Shown here: positions 14,722 to 15,878 of the stretch, piece after piece
Position numbering within the stretch: position 1 is the first letter of the stretch
Layout of the letters: each line of letters starts with the position of its first letter
Translations under genes and position numbers: made by a program
The notes under the pieces: model-generated
What the model was told of the DNA's origin: nothing
Seen by the model: the letters and a program-made list of their open reading frames with translations, nothing else
Database searches by the model: none
Origin: CAYLZW01 sp964388085
Lineage (GTDB): Bacteria > Myxococcota > UBA727 > CAYLZW01
NCBI GenBank assembly: GCA_964388085.1
Contig: CAYLZW010000119.1
Coordinates: 1-15,878 of the forward strand
Direction: 5' to 3'
DNA length: 15,878 bases

Positions 14722-15878
14722 TCACCCGGGCTGGAACACGAACGTGTTCGTGATGGTGACATCGCCGTCCTCCGGCGGAGGGAAGCGAACGCGCTTCAGC
14801 GTATCAAGCACGCAGCGCGCCACCGGCGGCGAGCCCAGCGCGTCGTTCACGACGAGCGCCTCGATCACGCGCCCACGCTCACCGATCGTGAACTCGACCA
14901 CGAGCTTGCCCTTGAGCTTGCTGTTCTGTTTGAGCGCCGTCTCGTAGCAAAGCTGGAACGCTTTACCGCGGGCACGCAGCGCTCTCTGCACACCCTTCTT
15001 ATCGATGCTGCCGTCCACGTCGGCGATGGCGTCCGCGCTGACGCGCGCCTTGATGGCCGCCTTCTTCTTCTGGCCGGTGCCTACCGCCTCCGCGCCGCCG
15101 GCCTTCAGATCGCCGACGTCCGCCGCGCCGCCGCCGCCGCCCGTGCCGCGCCGGGTGACCTCGCCGCCGCCCGCGATGCCGACGCCCGCGGTGCCCTCGA
15201 GCGAGGACTGCAGATCGCCGCCGATGGCCGAGCCGGAGCCGAACACGTTCGCCACGGCGCTGTCTGCGCTGCTGCCGGAGGCGCCGATCATGGCGAGCAA
15301 ACCCTTGCCGGCGATCTCGTCGCGAACGCGCGCGCGACGCTGCTCTGCCGCGCGCGCCGCGGCCGCCGGGTCTCCGCGCTTCCCGGCCTTGGCCTCCGCC
15401 TCTCCCGGATCCTCCGCGGGCTGCTCTTCTTCCTCCTTCGGCGCCGCCTTCTTCTCTCCGTCGCCAGGCGCGTCCTTCGGCTGCGTGTTGTCGGTCGGGG
15501 GCGGCGTATCGATCTTCTGCGGCGTCACGCGCGCGATGGCGCGGATGATGTCTTCCCGCGAAGGCGGCGGCGGCGGGTCCACGTTCACGACGACGATGGT
15601 CATGATCGCGTGGATCAGGAAGGAGACCGTCAGCACCGTCGTGAAGACGGGCTCGATGGACTTCACCCAGCCGCCCTTCACGCTGACCGGCAGCTCGGGC
15701 TTGGCCGCGACGGGCGGCGGAGCGACGAAGTGGAAGAGGATGGTGAGGTCTTGCGAGAACTGCACGCGGCCGCGCGAGCCGTCGTTGAGGTTCAGGCGGA
15801 AGCGGTCACCCTGCTTCTGCGCGAGGTTCTGCGCCTTCAGGCTGCCGAAGTCGACGTTGGCGTCGTCGACGCTGACGC
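14722..15878 (-). CDS. TonB-like protein with AgmX/PglI C-terminal domain, N-terminus outside the window
   Basis: The frame is open to the window edge, so the start is missing; 384 residues are visible. Their order is as follows. First is a short cytoplasmic part ending RVQFSQDLTILFHFV. Then comes a single TM helix near EPVFTTVLTVSFLIHAIMTI (visible residues about 73-92). A Pro-rich stretch (DPPPPPSRED), an acidic/Lys-rich spacer and a Gly-rich spacer follow. The C-terminal domain of about 95 residues contains FQLCYETALKQNSKLKGKL and ARCVLDTLKRVRFPPPEDG. This tail, with its two conserved cysteines, is the AgmX/PglI type found throughout Myxococcota. The layout (cytoplasmic sensor, one TM, periplasm-spanning linker, TonB-like tail) resembles the GltG/GltJ proteins of the Myxococcus gliding machinery. 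Paralogues are numerous, so a motility role is not established. Confidence 0.85.
   Translation of the reverse strand, partial: VSVDDANVDFGSLKAQNLAQKQGDRFRLNLNDGSRGRVQFSQDLTILFHFVAPPPVAAKPELPVSVKGGWVKSIEPVFTTVLTVSFLIHAIMTIVVVNVDPPPPPSREDIIRAIARVTPQKIDTPPPTDNTQPKDAPGDGEKKAAPKEEEEQPAEDPGEAEAKAGKRGDPAAAARAAEQRRARVRDEIAGKGLLAMIGASGSSADSAVANVFGSGSAIGGDLQSSLEGTAGVGIAGGGEVTRRGTGGGGGAADVGDLKAGGAEAVGTGQKKKAAIKARVSADAIADVDGSIDKKGVQRALRARGKAFQLCYETALKQNSKLKGKLVVEFTIGERGRVIEALVVNDALGSPPVARCVLDTLKRVRFPPPEDGDVTITNTFVFQPG

Overview
The window is chromosomal DNA of very high G+C content from a Gram-negative bacterium, most likely a member of the Myxococcota (the Polyangiales/Sandaracinus-type group is my guess). 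The main pointers are a lipoprotein with an Asp-Ala-Gly / Thr-Asp-Pro-Pro linker, a TonB-like protein with the AgmX/PglI C-terminal domain typical of myxobacteria, a FadL-type outer-membrane protein and an RND/TolC pair. I see no tRNA, rRNA, insertion sequence, integrase, CRISPR array or toxin-antitoxin pair. Nine protein genes fill most of the window, and two of them are cut by its ends. No gap without a gene exceeds about 190 bases.

Layout. (1) Positions 1-4345, plus strand: the 3' part of an RND efflux pump gene, closely followed by a TolC-type outer-membrane channel gene. Together they form the end of a tripartite efflux operon whose periplasmic adaptor should lie upstream of the window. 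(2) Positions 4485-7939: a glutathione locus. gshA (plant-type glutamate-cysteine ligase, minus strand) is divergent from an EI24/CysZ-like membrane protein gene and gshB (glutathione synthetase), both on the plus strand. (3) Positions 7977-9284, minus strand: UDP-glucose 6-dehydrogenase. It is divergent from a FadL/OMPP1-type outer-membrane protein (9373-10848, plus). (4) Positions 10873-15878, all minus strand, read from right to left: an AgmX/PglI-tail TonB-like protein (N-terminus outside the window), a long coiled-coil protein of unknown function, a large repeat-containing lipoprotein, and a family 2 membrane glycosyltransferase.

How the genes work together. The efflux pair exports small molecules across both membranes. 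The glutathione block holds both enzymes of the pathway and, between them, a protein of the sulfate-importer fold. UDP-glucuronate from the dehydrogenase and the family 2 glycosyltransferase both point to cell-surface polysaccharide or glycolipid synthesis, although they need not act in one pathway. The TonB-like and coiled-coil proteins suggest an envelope-spanning, force-transmitting or motility-related apparatus, but this is inference.

No clearly new defence or mobile system is visible. The most unusual points are: the gshA translation start, where a 17-bp tandem duplication gives two consecutive ribosome-site/GTG units, the first opening a six-codon mini-ORF that ends by overlapping the gshA start; four exact 7-bp repeats bridging two convergent stop codons; and a lipoprotein that appears to contain four degenerate copies of a small domain.
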